Counted from the first letter of the stretch, positions 16,777-25,669 are shown. The stretch: 64,000 nt of DNA from Solirubrum puertoriconensis (GCF_001483135.1 NZ_LNAL01000006.1:682003-746002), one strand, 5' to 3'. Program-made: numbers and translations. Notes: generated from the letters alone by a model not told the origin.

Positions 16777-17991
16777 GTGAACGTTTCGCGGTACATATCC
16801 CAGAAGATTGAAGGCTCCGATTCGGGGTCGTTCACCTCATCGGTGACCAAGATAGCCATCATTAGCATTGCCCTCGGTTTGGCGGTAATGCTAGTGTCGT
16901 TTGCCATCCTGGAGGGTTTCCGCAACGAAATTCAGGCCAAGATATTTTCGTTCGGCGCCCACCTCACCGTCAGCAAGTACGACAACAATAACTCGCTCGA
17001 GGTAGAACCCATCAACGGCGCCGAGCTCACGCGAGACTTGCGGCGGTACCCACAAATCAAGTCGTCGCAGCCGTTTGCCCGCAAAACGGCCATCATCAAA
17101 ACCCGCGACGAGGTACTGGGCGTGGTGCTGAAGGGCATTGATGAGGAAAACGGCCCATCGCCGATGCGGCAAAACTTGGTAACGGGCAAGTTTCTGACCT
17201 TCCCCGATACGGCCGCCGCCGAGCAAGTGCTGCTGTCGCGCAAAATGGCCGATAAGCTGCGCCTGAAGGTGGGCGACGATGCCTTGTTTTACTTTATTCA
17301 AAACCCACCTAGGGTGCGCAAGTTTGTAGTGGCCGGCATCTACCAAACTGGCCTCGACGAGTTCGACGAAGTGTACGTAATTGGCGACATTCGGCAGGTG
17401 CGCGAGCTAAACGCTTGGGCCGACTCGCTGGTAGGCGGCTACGAGGTAGTGCTGAAGGATTTCCGCCAGCTCGACCCCGTGTCGGACAACCTCTACAACT
17501 CGCTGCGCTACGACCTGAAGCTCGACAAGATTACCGACCAATACGCCCAACTGTTCGATTGGCTGCAGCTGCTCAACCGCAACGTTATCATCTTCCTGGT
17601 GCTGATCATCTTCGTGGCTACCTTCAACATGGTGGCTACGATCTTCATCATGATTTTGGAGCGCACCAACATGATCGGCATTCTGAAGGCCATCGGCGCT
17701 ACCGACAACCAGATTCGGCGGATGTTCTTCTTCCGCGGTCTCAACCTCACCGTTAAGGGTATGCTGTGGGGCAATCTGGTGGGCTTGGGTTTCTGCGCGG
17801 TGCAGTACTTTTTTCACCCCATTCCGCTCGACCCCGAGAACTACTACATGGACCGCGTGCCCATCTTCTGGGACCCGCGCATCATCCTGTTACTCAACGC
17901 GGCGGTATTCATTACGTCGCAGCTCGCTGTATTAATCCCCACCTACTTAATTGCCAGAATTAAGCCCGTAGTGGCAATTAAGTTTGACTAG
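16777..17991 (+). CDS. LolC/LolE-type lipoprotein-releasing ABC transporter permease (FtsX family)
   Basis: 404 residues from GTG 16777 (VNVSRYISQKIEGS). This start is chosen because the upstream frame is not conserved-looking and overlaps the divergent promoter, and because LolC/E proteins begin with a short cytosolic helix. The topology is LolC/E-like: one N-terminal membrane helix (about 22-45), a large periplasmic domain (to about 265), then three C-terminal helices with ERTNMIGILKAIGATDNQIR between helices 2 and 3, the usual FtsX coupling motif. It would extract lipoproteins from the inner membrane with LolD ATPase, which is not encoded nearby. Confidence 0.87.
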   Translation: MNVSRYISQKIEGSDSGSFTSSVTKIAIISIALGLAVMLVSFAILEGFRNEIQAKIFSFGAHLTVSKYDNNNSLEVEPINGAELTRDLRRYPQIKSSQPFARKTAIIKTRDEVLGVVLKGIDEENGPSPMRQNLVTGKFLTFPDTAAAEQVLLSRKMADKLRLKVGDDALFYFIQNPPRVRKFVVAGIYQTGLDEFDEVYVIGDIRQVRELNAWADSLVGGYEVVLKDFRQLDPVSDNLYNSLRYDLKLDKITDQYAQLFDWLQLLNRNVIIFLVLIIFVATFNMVATIFIMILERTNMIGILKAIGATDNQIRRMFFFRGLNLTVKGMLWGNLVGLGFCAVQYFFHPIPLDPENYYMDRVPIFWDPRIILLLNAAVFITSQLAVLIPTYLIARIKPVVAIKFD

Positions 17992-17999
17992 GTCCTGCA

Positions 18000-18365
18000 A
18001 TGAAAATCAAGAACGTCGAGGGCATGACCTTGGGTCAAGTGGAGGCGGAGATTGAGCGAGGTGGCAAGTTTGTGTATTACCAATACTGCGTCTCGCTGTT
18101 GGTGCTGACGTTCCGCCGTCCATCTAATATCTATCTGGTGCGAGCAGGCCAGAGCGACATCCTGCCCGGCTTAGGCTTTACAATACTCTCGGCGCTACTG
18201 GGTTGGTGGGGTATACCTTGGGGGTTTATTTACACGCCCATGGTGCTGTTCAACAACCTGCGCGGCGGCAAAGACGTGACCGAGGAGGTGCTGCACGACA
18301 TGCGTATGCGCCTAGTTGGAGCCGCCAAACCCGAGGCGACAGAACTGCATTCAACGCAATCTTAA
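18000..18365 (+). CDS. Conserved hypothetical small membrane-associated protein
   Basis: 121 residues, starting 8 bp after the stop of the LolC/E-like permease and so probably co-transcribed. I do not recognise the family. A polar N-terminus (MKIKNVEGMTLGQVEAEI) is followed by an aromatic segment YYQYCVSLLVLTF (about 26-38), RRPSNIYLVRAG, then a hydrophobic, Gly/Trp-rich segment GLGFTILSALLGWWGIPWG (about 58-76) that could span or embed in the membrane, and a charged C-terminus. A link to lipoprotein export is only suggested by position. A strong terminator follows. Confidence 0.75.
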   Translation: MKIKNVEGMTLGQVEAEIERGGKFVYYQYCVSLLVLTFRRPSNIYLVRAGQSDILPGLGFTILSALLGWWGIPWGFIYTPMVLFNNLRGGKDVTEEVLHDMRMRLVGAAKPEATELHSTQS

Positions 18366-18383
18366 GTTTGCTAGCAAGTACCA

Positions 18384-18423
18384 AGCAAAAGGGGGGCTGC
18401 CCATAGGCAGCCCCCCTTTTGCT
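18384..18423. terminator. Intrinsic terminator between convergent genes
   Basis: 18-bp perfect stem (18384-18401 with 18406-18423) with a CATA loop, containing G6/C6 and flanked by A4 and T4, so it can work both ways. It separates the small membrane protein gene from the convergent M23 peptidase gene. Confidence 0.9.
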
Positions 18424-18438
18424 GTAGCGACCTAGGTG

Positions 18439-19140
18439 CTAGTTCAGCCAGCGGCTTTGCAGTACCAAGTTGGGGTTGGGGCACAACTCAGCCCAGTATT
18501 CTTGCTCCTCAAGCAGCGCCACACCAGGGAAGTCGCCGCGGCGACCTTGCAAATCGGCCATTAGCTGAAAGTGCAGGTGGGGCGGCCAGTCGCCGTTTTC
18601 GGGCCAGGGGCCAACGGTGGCAAACGCTTCGCCTTTTTCGATACGCTGACCTTCTTGCAGGTAAACCAGCTCGGCTCGACCTAGGTGGCCGTAGAGCGAG
18701 TAGAACGTGGTGCCCTCCAACTCGTGCTGCAGAATTACCGTGGGGCCGTAGTCGCCGAAGTTGTCGTTATCGGCGAGGCTGTGCACGGTTGCTGCCAGCG
18801 GAGCTAACACTGGCGTGCCGGCAGGCAGCCACACATCAACGCCTAGGTGCAAGGAGCGAGCTGGCAAGGCAACATCGCCGAAGAGAGTAGGACTGCGGCG
18901 ATAGATAACACGGTTTTCCAAGTAGCCGCCTACACCGATGCGGGCATTTTGCGCCGCGAGCAACTCATTCACGAGCGCATCAAATGCTTCGGTATTGCGC
19001 AAATCGGCATCTTGCAAGCGCGGATTGCTGACCGTAAAATCGAGGCTGGTTACGTCGGTCCCGTTAAGGTCGACGGGCAGCACGGGGCCAAATTCGGCAG
19101 CATGGCGCTGCAGTAGCTTGGTAAGTGAAGTAGTAGTCAA
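18439..19140 (-). CDS. M23-family metallopeptidase (LytM-like)
   Basis: 233 residues. M23 enzymes are zinc endopeptidases that cut peptide cross-links in peptidoglycan. The zinc ligands are all visible: H98 and D102 in HLGVDVW and H190 in PPHLHFQ, with the catalytic H188 two residues before; YGH (150-152) completes the active site. Unusually for the family there is no obvious signal peptide or membrane helix at the N-terminus, so it may be exported by another route or act inside the cell on imported fragments. It is divergent from paaE, with about 226 bp between the starts. Confidence 0.88.
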   Translation of the reverse strand: MTTTSLTKLLQRHAAEFGPVLPVDLNGTDVTSLDFTVSNPRLQDADLRNTEAFDALVNELLAAQNARIGVGGYLENRVIYRRSPTLFGDVALPARSLHLGVDVWLPAGTPVLAPLAATVHSLADNDNFGDYGPTVILQHELEGTTFYSLYGHLGRAELVYLQEGQRIEKGEAFATVGPWPENGDWPPHLHFQLMADLQGRRGDFPGVALLEEQEYWAELCPNPNLVLQSRWLN

Positions 19141-19226
19141 GGCGAGCGAAAAATTGTCGGATAAGAGCGGCTACAAGGTGAGTAACCTGACTGCTGAGGC
19201 TGCAACTAACAACATCCAACGCGTAA

Positions 19227-19240
19227 CTAACAACTGTTAG
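19227..19240. promoter_or_regulatory. Probable TetR operator upstream of paaE
   Basis: CTAACA-AC-TGTTAG is a perfect 6+2+6 inverted repeat. It has the same design and outer bases as CTAACG-TT-CGTTAG (27571-27584) in the promoter of the tetR-paaABCD operon, giving a common form CTAACR-NN-YGTTAG. Extra CTAAC half-sites flank it. A weak -7-like TACCTTGC follows at 19274. This suggests that the TetR regulator of the paa operon also controls the distant paaE. Confidence 0.65.
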
Positions 19241-19366
19241 GAGCTAACTGTGAACTAACATTGGCTTTTGACGTACCTTGCACGCCCGTTGCCACAACCT
19301 GTGGCCGCGCTGCTTGTTGTTCCACCGAACCTTGTTTTCGAACGCCGACCACTGGCCGAGAACCGC

Positions 19367-20476
19367 ATGAGTACAAGTCCTTATCTGACCCTGAACGTTG
19401 TCGAACTCACCCGCGAAACCGACGACGCCATCACCATCCACCTCGAGCGTGCCGACCGCCAGGCCGTGGCTTGCCAGCCCGGGCAGTTCCTCACGCTCAT
19501 TGTGCCCTGTGGCTCGGGCAGCCGCCCCGAGCGCCGTTCTTACTCGCTCAGCAGCACGCCGAGCGAAGCACCGCGCCTGTCGGTAACCGTAAAGCGCGTA
19601 GCTGGTGGCCTCGTGAGCAACTACCTGCTCGATAACGTGCAGGTAGGCCAAATCATGGAGGCCATGGTTCCCATGGGCAACTTCACGGTGCAGTGCAACC
19701 CCGGCAAAGCCCGCTCGTTGGTGCTTATTGGGGCTGGTTCGGGCATCACGCCGCTCATGTCCATCCTCAAAGCGGTGCTGCAACAGGAGCCACAAAGCCA
19801 AGTGCTGCTCGTGTACGGCAACCGCAATGAGGAATCGGTCATCTTCAAGCAGCCGCTAGCCGACCTGGAGCAGCAGTACGCAGGCCGTTTGCAGGTAGAG
19901 CACGTGTTCAGCCAGCCCACCAAGCCGGTAGCCCCGCACCAGCACTCGGGCCGCCTCAACCGGACAATGATGCTGCGTATTCTGGAAAAGCGCCAGCAGC
20001 AACCTGCCGACAAGGCCGAGTACTACATGTGCGGCCCCGAAGGCATGATGACCGAGGCCAAAGCGGCGCTTGAGTTGCTGGGCGTACCGGGCAGCCAGAT
20101 CTTCCGCGAAAGTTTTGTAGCCTCGGCCGATTCGGCCGAAACCGCTGCTGCCCAGCCGGGTGGCCACGGCACTGTTTCAGCCGACGATTCGGATGAAATT
20201 GTGTCGCGTAAGGTGACCATTCAGTACGAAGGCACCGACTACGAACTGGAAGTGCCCCCCGGAAAAACCATTCTCGAAACTGCCCTCGATCAGGACATTG
20301 ACCTGCCTTACAGCTGCCAGGCCGGTTTGTGCACGGCTTGCCGCGGTAAGTGTTTGTCGGGCAAAGTACACCTCGACGAGCGTGAGGGCCTGTCCGACTC
20401 TGAGCTCAAGCAAGGCTACGTGCTGGTGTGCGTGGGGCACCCACTCACCAACGACGTAGTCATCGAAATCGGGTAA
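19367..20476 (+). CDS. paaE: Phenylacetyl-CoA epoxidase reductase subunit PaaE
   Basis: 369 residues from ATG 19367 (MSTSPYLTLNVV). The longer frame from 19268 covers the promoter region. PaaE passes electrons from NADPH through FAD and a 2Fe-2S cluster to the diiron PaaA subunit. The FAD-binding domain shows RRSYSLSS (56-63), the NAD(P) domain shows LIGAGSGITPLMS (about 122) and YYMCGPEGMM, and the C-terminal plant-type ferredoxin domain carries C317-x4-C322-x2-C325 and C355. It lies about 3.1 kb from the end of paaD and on the opposite strand to the other paa genes. The shared operator type upstream ties it to them. Confidence 0.93.
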   Translation: MSTSPYLTLNVVELTRETDDAITIHLERADRQAVACQPGQFLTLIVPCGSGSRPERRSYSLSSTPSEAPRLSVTVKRVAGGLVSNYLLDNVQVGQIMEAMVPMGNFTVQCNPGKARSLVLIGAGSGITPLMSILKAVLQQEPQSQVLLVYGNRNEESVIFKQPLADLEQQYAGRLQVEHVFSQPTKPVAPHQHSGRLNRTMMLRILEKRQQQPADKAEYYMCGPEGMMTEAKAALELLGVPGSQIFRESFVASADSAETAAAQPGGHGTVSADDSDEIVSRKVTIQYEGTDYELEVPPGKTILETALDQDIDLPYSCQAGLCTACRGKCLSGKVHLDEREGLSDSELKQGYVLVCVGHPLTNDVVIEIG

Positions 20477-20602
20477 TTACCTGCGCTTATTTGGTGGCCG
20501 GGCGTATAAGTATTTTCACGCCCGGCCATCCGACCTCAAAGGCGTAATCTGCGTAGGTACATAATTTGTTGCTGCGAAACTTTTGCTGCTGCTTTCTCGC
20601 CC

Positions 20603-22345
20603 ATGATTCACTCCCTTCCGGAAATCTCCGCCGACGTAACCGCGCCCACCCGGCCGCCCCGCCGGTATTTGCCTGAGGCATTCACCGTAACCGACTGGGC
20701 CGCGCTCGAACCGTATTTTATAGAGCTACGCGACCGGCCAGTAAACAATGCCGAGGAGCTGGAAGCGTGGCTGCTCGACCGCTCCGAACTGGAGTCGGTG
20801 CTGAGCGAAGACTTGGCGTGGCGCTACATCCGCATGACCTGCGACACGCAGGATCAGAACCGCGCCGAAGCTTTTCAGTACTTCGTGAGCCAGATCGAGC
20901 CGAATGCGGCGCCCTACGACCACGCACTCAACGAAAAGCTGGTTGCCTCGCCCTACATCGACGAGCTGAACCAGGACCGCTACCGCATCTTCCTGCGTTC
21001 GGTACGCCGCGCCCTAGAGATTTACCGGGCCGAAAACATTCCGCTTAAAACGGAAATCAGCACCAAGCAGCAGGAGTACGCTGCCACCGCGGGCGCCATG
21101 ACGGTAACCCTCGACGGCGAAGAAATGACGCTGCAGCGCGCTGCCGACCGCCTTAAAGATCCGAAACGCGCTAAGCGCGAAGAAGCATGGCGCGCCGTGC
21201 AAGACCGCCGCGTGCAGGACGCACAGAAGCTCGACGGGTTGTTTACGCAGCTGATCGGCCTGCGCCATCAGATGGCGCTGAATGCCGACTTCCCAAACTT
21301 CCGCGACTACATGTTCGCGGCCCTGGGTCGCTTCGACTACACCCCGCAGGACTGCTTCAATTTTCATACGGCCATTCGCGAAACAGTGGTGCCCCTGATC
21401 GACGAAATCGACCAGCACCGCCGCCACGACCTAGACCTTGCCGAACTGCGCCCCTGGGACCTCGACGTAGACACCTCGGGCAAAGCACCATTGCGCCCCT
21501 TTGAAACCGGACAGGAGCTGCTGGGCAAAACCATTACCGTATTCCAGCGCCTCGACCCCTTCTTGGGCGACTGCCTTACCACGATGCGCGAAATGGGCCA
21601 CCTCGACCTAGAGTCGCGCAAGGGCAAGGCCCCCGGTGGCTACAACTACCCGCTCGACGAAACCGGGGTGCCGTTCATCTTCATGAACGCTACTTCGTCG
21701 TTGCGCGACGTAATTACTATGCTGCACGAAGGCGGCCATGCGGTGCATTCTTTCCTGACGCGCCGCCTGCCCATGGGCGCCGATAAGCACCCGCCGAGTG
21801 AGGTAGCCGAACTGGCATCCATGTCGATGGAGCTTATTTCAATGGACCACTGGGACGTATTCTTCGGCAACGAAGACGAACTGCGTCGGGCCAAGAAAAC
21901 CCACCTCGAAAGCGTGCTCGAAACTTTCCCGTGGGTGGCTACCATCGATAAGTTTCAGCACTGGATTTACGAGAATCCGCAGCACAGCCCGGCCGCGCGC
22001 CAAGCCAAATGGGTTGAAATTTTCGACACGTTCAACCAACGTACGGTTAGCTGGGAAGGCATTGAGGCATACAAGCCATGGCTGTGGCAAAAGCAGCTGC
22101 ACCTTTACGAAGTGCCTTTCTACTACATCGAGTACGCCATGGCGCAGCTGGGGGCCATTGCGGTGTGGCGCAATTTCCGCCTCGATCCGCAAGCCGGCCT
22201 CGAAGCTTACAAGCGTGCATTGGCCCTAGGGTACACCGCTACCATCGGCGAAATTTACGAAGCAGCCGGCATCCGCTTCGATTTCAGCACCGAGTACCTG
22301 CGCAGCCTCGCCGACTTTGTGCGGCAAGAAATGGCGCAGCTCTAG
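20603..22345 (+). CDS. M3-family oligoendopeptidase (PepF-like)
   Basis: 580 residues. It is a cytosolic zinc peptidase that cuts short peptides. The zinc-binding HEGGH motif lies in MLHEGGHAVHSF (His375, Glu376, His379), with the third ligand Glu downstream in SEVAELASMSMELISM. The N-terminal half is the helical lid domain of PepF proteins (starting near PRRYLPEAF). The length suits the family. No signal peptide is present. It follows paaE by 126 bp, and a terminator sits directly after its stop. No functional link to phenylacetate breakdown is evident. Confidence 0.92.
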   Translation: MIHSLPEISADVTAPTRPPRRYLPEAFTVTDWAALEPYFIELRDRPVNNAEELEAWLLDRSELESVLSEDLAWRYIRMTCDTQDQNRAEAFQYFVSQIEPNAAPYDHALNEKLVASPYIDELNQDRYRIFLRSVRRALEIYRAENIPLKTEISTKQQEYAATAGAMTVTLDGEEMTLQRAADRLKDPKRAKREEAWRAVQDRRVQDAQKLDGLFTQLIGLRHQMALNADFPNFRDYMFAALGRFDYTPQDCFNFHTAIRETVVPLIDEIDQHRRHDLDLAELRPWDLDVDTSGKAPLRPFETGQELLGKTITVFQRLDPFLGDCLTTMREMGHLDLESRKGKAPGGYNYPLDETGVPFIFMNATSSLRDVITMLHEGGHAVHSFLTRRLPMGADKHPPSEVAELASMSMELISMDHWDVFFGNEDELRRAKKTHLESVLETFPWVATIDKFQHWIYENPQHSPAARQAKWVEIFDTFNQRTVSWEGIEAYKPWLWQKQLHLYEVPFYYIEYAMAQLGAIAVWRNFRLDPQAGLEAYKRALALGYTATIGEIYEAAGIRFDFSTEYLRSLADFVRQEMAQL

Positions 22346-22359
22346 GTTGGGAACAAGCC

Positions 22360-22403
22360 AAAAGCCGCGGCCCGGATCAAGGCTGATCCGGGCCGCGGCT
22401 TTT
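22360..22403. terminator. Bidirectional intrinsic terminator
   Basis: 20-bp perfect stem (22360-22379 with 22384-22403) with an AGGC loop, very GC-rich and flanked by A4 and T4. It lies 14 bp after the M3 peptidase stop and ahead of a convergent gene. Confidence 0.92.
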
Positions 22404-22438
22404 GTAAGCGCACGGGGCAGAACTGGCGCGGCAGCTAC

Positions 22439-22771
22439 TTATTTGCTCGTGGAGTTCATGGAGCGCAGGCACGTAACGCGCACAGTTTCGCCCACCATGC
22501 AAATGCTGCCGCGTGATTCGGGCTCGTAGCTGACCTTCACTTTTGCCCCGTCTGTTTTCACCAACTCTTGCCACAGTTTGCCTGAGGGCTCCAGGCGTTT
22601 GCCATCGGGCAACTCCAGTACGTAGCCGCACCCATCGAGTCCCGTAAGGTTGCGCACAGTGGCAATGGTTTCGCAATCTTCGCAGTTGGTGGGCTCCGGG
22701 TCGTTCTTGTCGCAGGTAAAAGCGGCTTGGGTAAGCAGCAAAGCAAACATCCAAAGGGCAGGTCGGCGCAT
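22439..22771 (-). CDS. Hypothetical small exported protein, possible lipoprotein
   Basis: 110 residues. The family is not recognised. The first ~19 residues (MRRPALWMFALLLTQAAFT) look like a signal peptide followed by Cys20 and a charged DKNDPEP, so it may be a lipoprotein, though the residues before Cys fit the lipobox poorly. The mature part has several Cys (NCEDCE, LDGCGYV, SICMVG, VTCLR) that could form disulfides, and a small beta-rich fold is likely from the alternating hydrophobic pattern. It is separated from the lemA-like gene by 167 bp containing a terminator, so it is its own unit. Confidence 0.7.
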   Translation of the reverse strand: MRRPALWMFALLLTQAAFTCDKNDPEPTNCEDCETIATVRNLTGLDGCGYVLELPDGKRLEPSGKLWQELVKTDGAKVKVSYEPESRGSICMVGETVRVTCLRSMNSTSK

Positions 22772-22879
22772 GGGTAGGATGGTTTGAGTTGGAATATGTG
22801 TGTACTTAAGAGTACCTCATATGCCGTTTGGTTGCATAGCGGCCTATGAATATTTCAGCCGCAGTAATGCGCAAACAAA

Positions 22880-22912
22880 ACAGCCGCTCAAGCACTTGGC
22901 AGGGGCGGCTGT
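22880..22912 (-). terminator. Terminator of the tetR-paaABCD-lemA-like operon
   Basis: Read on the minus strand, an 8-bp stem (ACAGCCGC with GCGGCTGT, loop about 17 nt) is followed by the T-rich run TTTTGTTT. It lies 26 bp after the lemA-like stop at 22939. The loop is long, so efficiency may be modest. Confidence 0.6.
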
Positions 22913-22938
22913 CGTAGGCTATAAGCAGTTTTGATGGG

Positions 22939-23538
22939 TTAGTACTTGAGCTCGAATAGGGGCAACGGTTGGAGCTTGGCGTACTTACGGCCTGCTTTTT
23001 TGAGGGCTGGGCCGTGCATCTGAATGTAATTGTTGTAGAGCTTCACGGCTTGGTCGTAACGCACGCGGTAGCCGGCCACTTCGCTGTCGGCCACCTTAAT
23101 GGTTTCGGTGAGGGCCTGCACATCCTGGTTCTTGTCGTAGTGCGGTTGGGCTAAGTCATACACGGCGCGCAGCACCGAGTCTTGGGCTACGTCGTAGGCA
23201 TCGATGCGCTCCGATACCGACATGGTTTGCTGATCGTAGCGCAGGCCCAGCAGCCGCTCGTTGGCTTTGGTGAGTTGCTTGGCCTGATCGGCGTTGGCAC
23301 CCGGTAGCCGCTGTAGCTCAGACAGCACGGCGGTGGTAGCCACTAACTTCTGGTTGTCGCTGTTCATCATCTGCTTCCAGCGCGAATCAACCGTGTCGCG
23401 CAGCACCTTTAACTGGGCGCGGGCAGCCGAAGGCGAGGTCGGGTCGACAACCGCAGCAGTTGGGTTATCGGCAGTTTTGCGGCACGAGGCCGCCGCCAGT
23501 AGCATTACCAGCGGAATAAAAATCAGCAGTTTACGCAT
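22939..23538 (-). CDS. LemA-like lipoprotein
   Basis: 199 residues from ATG 23538 (MRKLLIFIPLVMLLAAASC). The longer frame from 23583 puts a non-signal stretch in front of this clear lipoprotein signal, with lipobox AASC and Cys19. After a short polar tether come long amphipathic helices. The C-terminal YDQAVKLYNNYIQMHG and PLPLFEL resemble the conserved end of LemA proteins (YN...YN..I followed by PFFE), but the match is weak overall and may only reflect the fold. It is 69 bp after paaD and before the terminator, so it may be co-transcribed. A role in phenylacetate use is not evident. Confidence 0.65.
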   Translation of the reverse strand: MRKLLIFIPLVMLLAAASCRKTADNPTAAVVDPTSPSAARAQLKVLRDTVDSRWKQMMNSDNQKLVATTAVLSELQRLPGANADQAKQLTKANERLLGLRYDQQTMSVSERIDAYDVAQDSVLRAVYDLAQPHYDKNQDVQALTETIKVADSEVAGYRVRYDQAVKLYNNYIQMHGPALKKAGRKYAKLQPLPLFELKY

Positions 23539-23607
23539 AGGGGCTAGAACGCAAGAATTGGCCTGAATATTCCCCAAAACCACCCGCTCAGAGGTAAAAT
23601 GGCAGAA

Positions 23608-24117
23608 TTATACCGGCTTGAACTGCTCGAAGCCCTGGCGGCAATCGTTGCAGTAGTGCAAGGCACGACAAAGGGTAGGGCCGAAAGGACTGCGCAAGGT
23701 GGTGTTGCGGCTGCCGCAGTTGGGGCATTCGGCGTACTCTAAGATATCTAAATCGACGATGCCTTGGTGTACGGGCGGCGGCGATAATCGATGCGCCTTG
23801 AGGGCGGCACGCCCGCGTTCGGTTACCCAGTTGCTGCTCCAGGCTTCCTCAAGCGACATCTCAACGGCAAAGCGCTCCACGCCATGCTCGCGTAGTACAC
23901 GCTCCACGTCGCGCCGCATGTAGTCCATGGCCGGGCAGCCCGAGAAGGTAGGCGTCATCCGCACGGTAACATAGCCGTCGTCGGCCACGCGCACGTCCCG
24001 AATCACCCCTAGGTCGACGAGCGACACCGTGGGTATTTCGGGGTCAGTGACTACCTCGAGCCACGTCAGGATGGTGGCTTTGTCGGGAGCCGATAAGCTG
24101 TGCTGCGACTGATTCAT
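23608..24117 (-). CDS. paaD: Phenylacetyl-CoA epoxidase accessory protein PaaD
   Basis: 169 residues. PaaD is a SufT/MIP18-like protein thought to help assemble metal centres of the PaaABCE epoxidase. The MIP18 core reads VTDPEIPTVSLVDLGVI (about 22-38), followed by MTPTFSGCPAMD with the conserved Cys. The C-terminus has a zinc ribbon: CPNCGS and HYCNDCRQGF (four Cys). The length fits. It lies 82 bp after paaC. Confidence 0.95.
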   Translation of the reverse strand: MNQSQHSLSAPDKATILTWLEVVTDPEIPTVSLVDLGVIRDVRVADDGYVTVRMTPTFSGCPAMDYMRRDVERVLREHGVERFAVEMSLEEAWSSNWVTERGRAALKAHRLSPPPVHQGIVDLDILEYAECPNCGSRNTTLRSPFGPTLCRALHYCNDCRQGFEQFKPV

Positions 24118-24199
24118 AACCGTATGCAGAACGGAGAATGGCTAAGAATTAGTTGCCCTAGGTAGCTGGGCAAACAGCAGGAGCAAGTTGCGGTGGGGC

Positions 24200-24955
24200 T
24201 TACCAGTCGGCAGTGGGGTCGAGCCGGAAAACCTCGGCCATTTCGTCGAGCAGGGGCTGCAGGTGCTCGGTATGCTCGCCGTGACGGCCGCCGTACACGG
24301 GCGCAACCGTGCTGAGGTCGGGCAGCTCGAGGTTGGTTTGCGCCAACACTTTGCTGATGCTCTCCAGCCACTGGGCTTTCAGCTCGTCTTCGCCGGGGAA
24401 GATGCCATCGGCAATGATGGCCTCCTCGTGTTCGGTTTTCTCGAACAGACCTAGGGCGTAGGGGAGGGTTTCGTTCAGCGCCGTTTGCAGCATTTCAATA
24501 GCTTCCTCGGTGCTGGTACCTAGCTGCTTCACCCAGGTATTGGCGTGCAGCACGTGGTACTTCAGCTCGCCCTTCAGCTTGCGCGCAACCTGGGCTAATG
24601 GCTCGTAGGAGCTTGTGGCCAGCAGCTGAAAGCGCAACAGCTCGGCGTGGTCGTAGAGGAAGTGGCGGATGAGGCTGAAAGCGTAGTCGCCGATCGGCAG
24701 CTCTACCAACTGAGTGCAGTGGAACTGCGGCGCGTTGCGCGTAAAAGCCACCGTGTCGGGCTCAGCCTCGCCTAGGTTGTGCAGCAAGGTATAGAGCTGC
24801 AGCGAGTGGCCAAGCTTGTCCTGCGCCATCGACGAGAAGGCAATGTCCTCTTCCAGAATCGGACCTAGGCCATTCCACTCGGAGTTGCGATGACCCAGGA
24901 TGAGCTGGTCGTCGGCGAGGCGGTAGAGCAGGTCTTTGAGCGCGGTGGTATTCAT
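24200..24955 (-). CDS. paaC: Phenylacetyl-CoA epoxidase structural subunit PaaC
   Basis: 251 residues. PaaC is a ferritin-like helical subunit that lacks a working diiron site and forms the structural heterodimer with PaaA. Typical features are LADDQLILGHRNSEWNGLGP (about 12-31), EEDIAFSSMAQDKLGHSLQL and DYAFSLIRHFLYDHAEL. The length fits the family. It sits between paaB (54 bp upstream) and paaD in the operon. Confidence 0.95.
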   Translation of the reverse strand: MNTTALKDLLYRLADDQLILGHRNSEWNGLGPILEEDIAFSSMAQDKLGHSLQLYTLLHNLGEAEPDTVAFTRNAPQFHCTQLVELPIGDYAFSLIRHFLYDHAELLRFQLLATSSYEPLAQVARKLKGELKYHVLHANTWVKQLGTSTEEAIEMLQTALNETLPYALGLFEKTEHEEAIIADGIFPGEDELKAQWLESISKVLAQTNLELPDLSTVAPVYGGRHGEHTEHLQPLLDEMAEVFRLDPTADW

Positions 24956-25009
24956 GGGCGGTACCGCAAACGGGGATTCGCGGCAGGGTAGGTTGGGTAC
25001 TTTGGTTTG

Positions 25010-25669
25010 CTACTGCTGTTCTTGCTTGAAGCGGTCGATGCGGTCTTGCACTTTGTAGGCAATGGCATCGCGGTACTTCTTCTCGGGCGTGGTGCTCCAA
25101 ATGTCGCGGTCCTCGTCGTCGGAGGTTAGCACATCGGCCCAGCGCACCACCCACACGTTTACCACGGGACGTTGCTCACCGAATACCGCCTTGGCTTGCA
25201 GCAGGGCCTCATCAGGCGAGGCGGCGCGCACCATGCCTACGTGCACGTGTGCTTTGCCGCGCTTTTTCAGGTGGAAGATGGCGTAGTCCTCTTCGCCGCG
25301 GGCGTACGCTTCGGCTTGCTGCACGCTCTCGTCGGGCTCGGCACCAGTTTGCGCGGGCAACTGCTCGGTTACAAAGTCATACACCGACTCCGTATCGCCC
25401 ACGTAGCGCGTGAGGCTAATAGCCCGCGTGGGCGCTACCCACATACCCGTGCACGGAAAGCGGCGGCTGTACTGCTCTTTGGCAAACAGGAAGGCCACAT
25501 CTGCTGTGGGAGCGTGTACCGGGCCTACATAGGTGTAGGCGGTGCCTTCTTTTTTCTGGTGGAACGCCTCGTACGTTTCAAACTGGTCGAACGCTTCTTT
25601 GGGCTCGATGGACGGGGGCGCATCGGGCAAGTGCAAGCGTGTAATACGAGGGTCGAGAGAGGTCAGCAT
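25010..25669 (-). CDS. paaB: Phenylacetyl-CoA epoxidase subunit PaaB, double-length with two PaaB-like repeats
   Basis: 219 residues, about twice the ~95 of Proteobacterial PaaB. PaaB bridges PaaAC dimers in the epoxidase. Two copies of the fold can be read. The first (about 27-85) runs FETYEAFHQKKEGTAYTYVG, APTADVAFLFAKEQYSRR and GMWVAP. The second (about 130-180) runs YAIFHLKKRGKAHVHVG, AASPDEALLQAKAVFGE and NVWVVRW. A linker rich in Glu, Gln and Ala joins them. The C-terminal tail (TPEKKYRDAIAYKVQDR) is also PaaB-like. The double form may be general in this phylum. It is separated from paaA by 254 bp, unusually wide for this operon. Confidence 0.9.
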   Translation of the reverse strand: MLTSLDPRITRLHLPDAPPSIEPKEAFDQFETYEAFHQKKEGTAYTYVGPVHAPTADVAFLFAKEQYSRRFPCTGMWVAPTRAISLTRYVGDTESVYDFVTEQLPAQTGAEPDESVQQAEAYARGEEDYAIFHLKKRGKAHVHVGMVRAASPDEALLQAKAVFGEQRPVVNVWVVRWADVLTSDDEDRDIWSTTPEKKYRDAIAYKVQDRIDRFKQEQQ

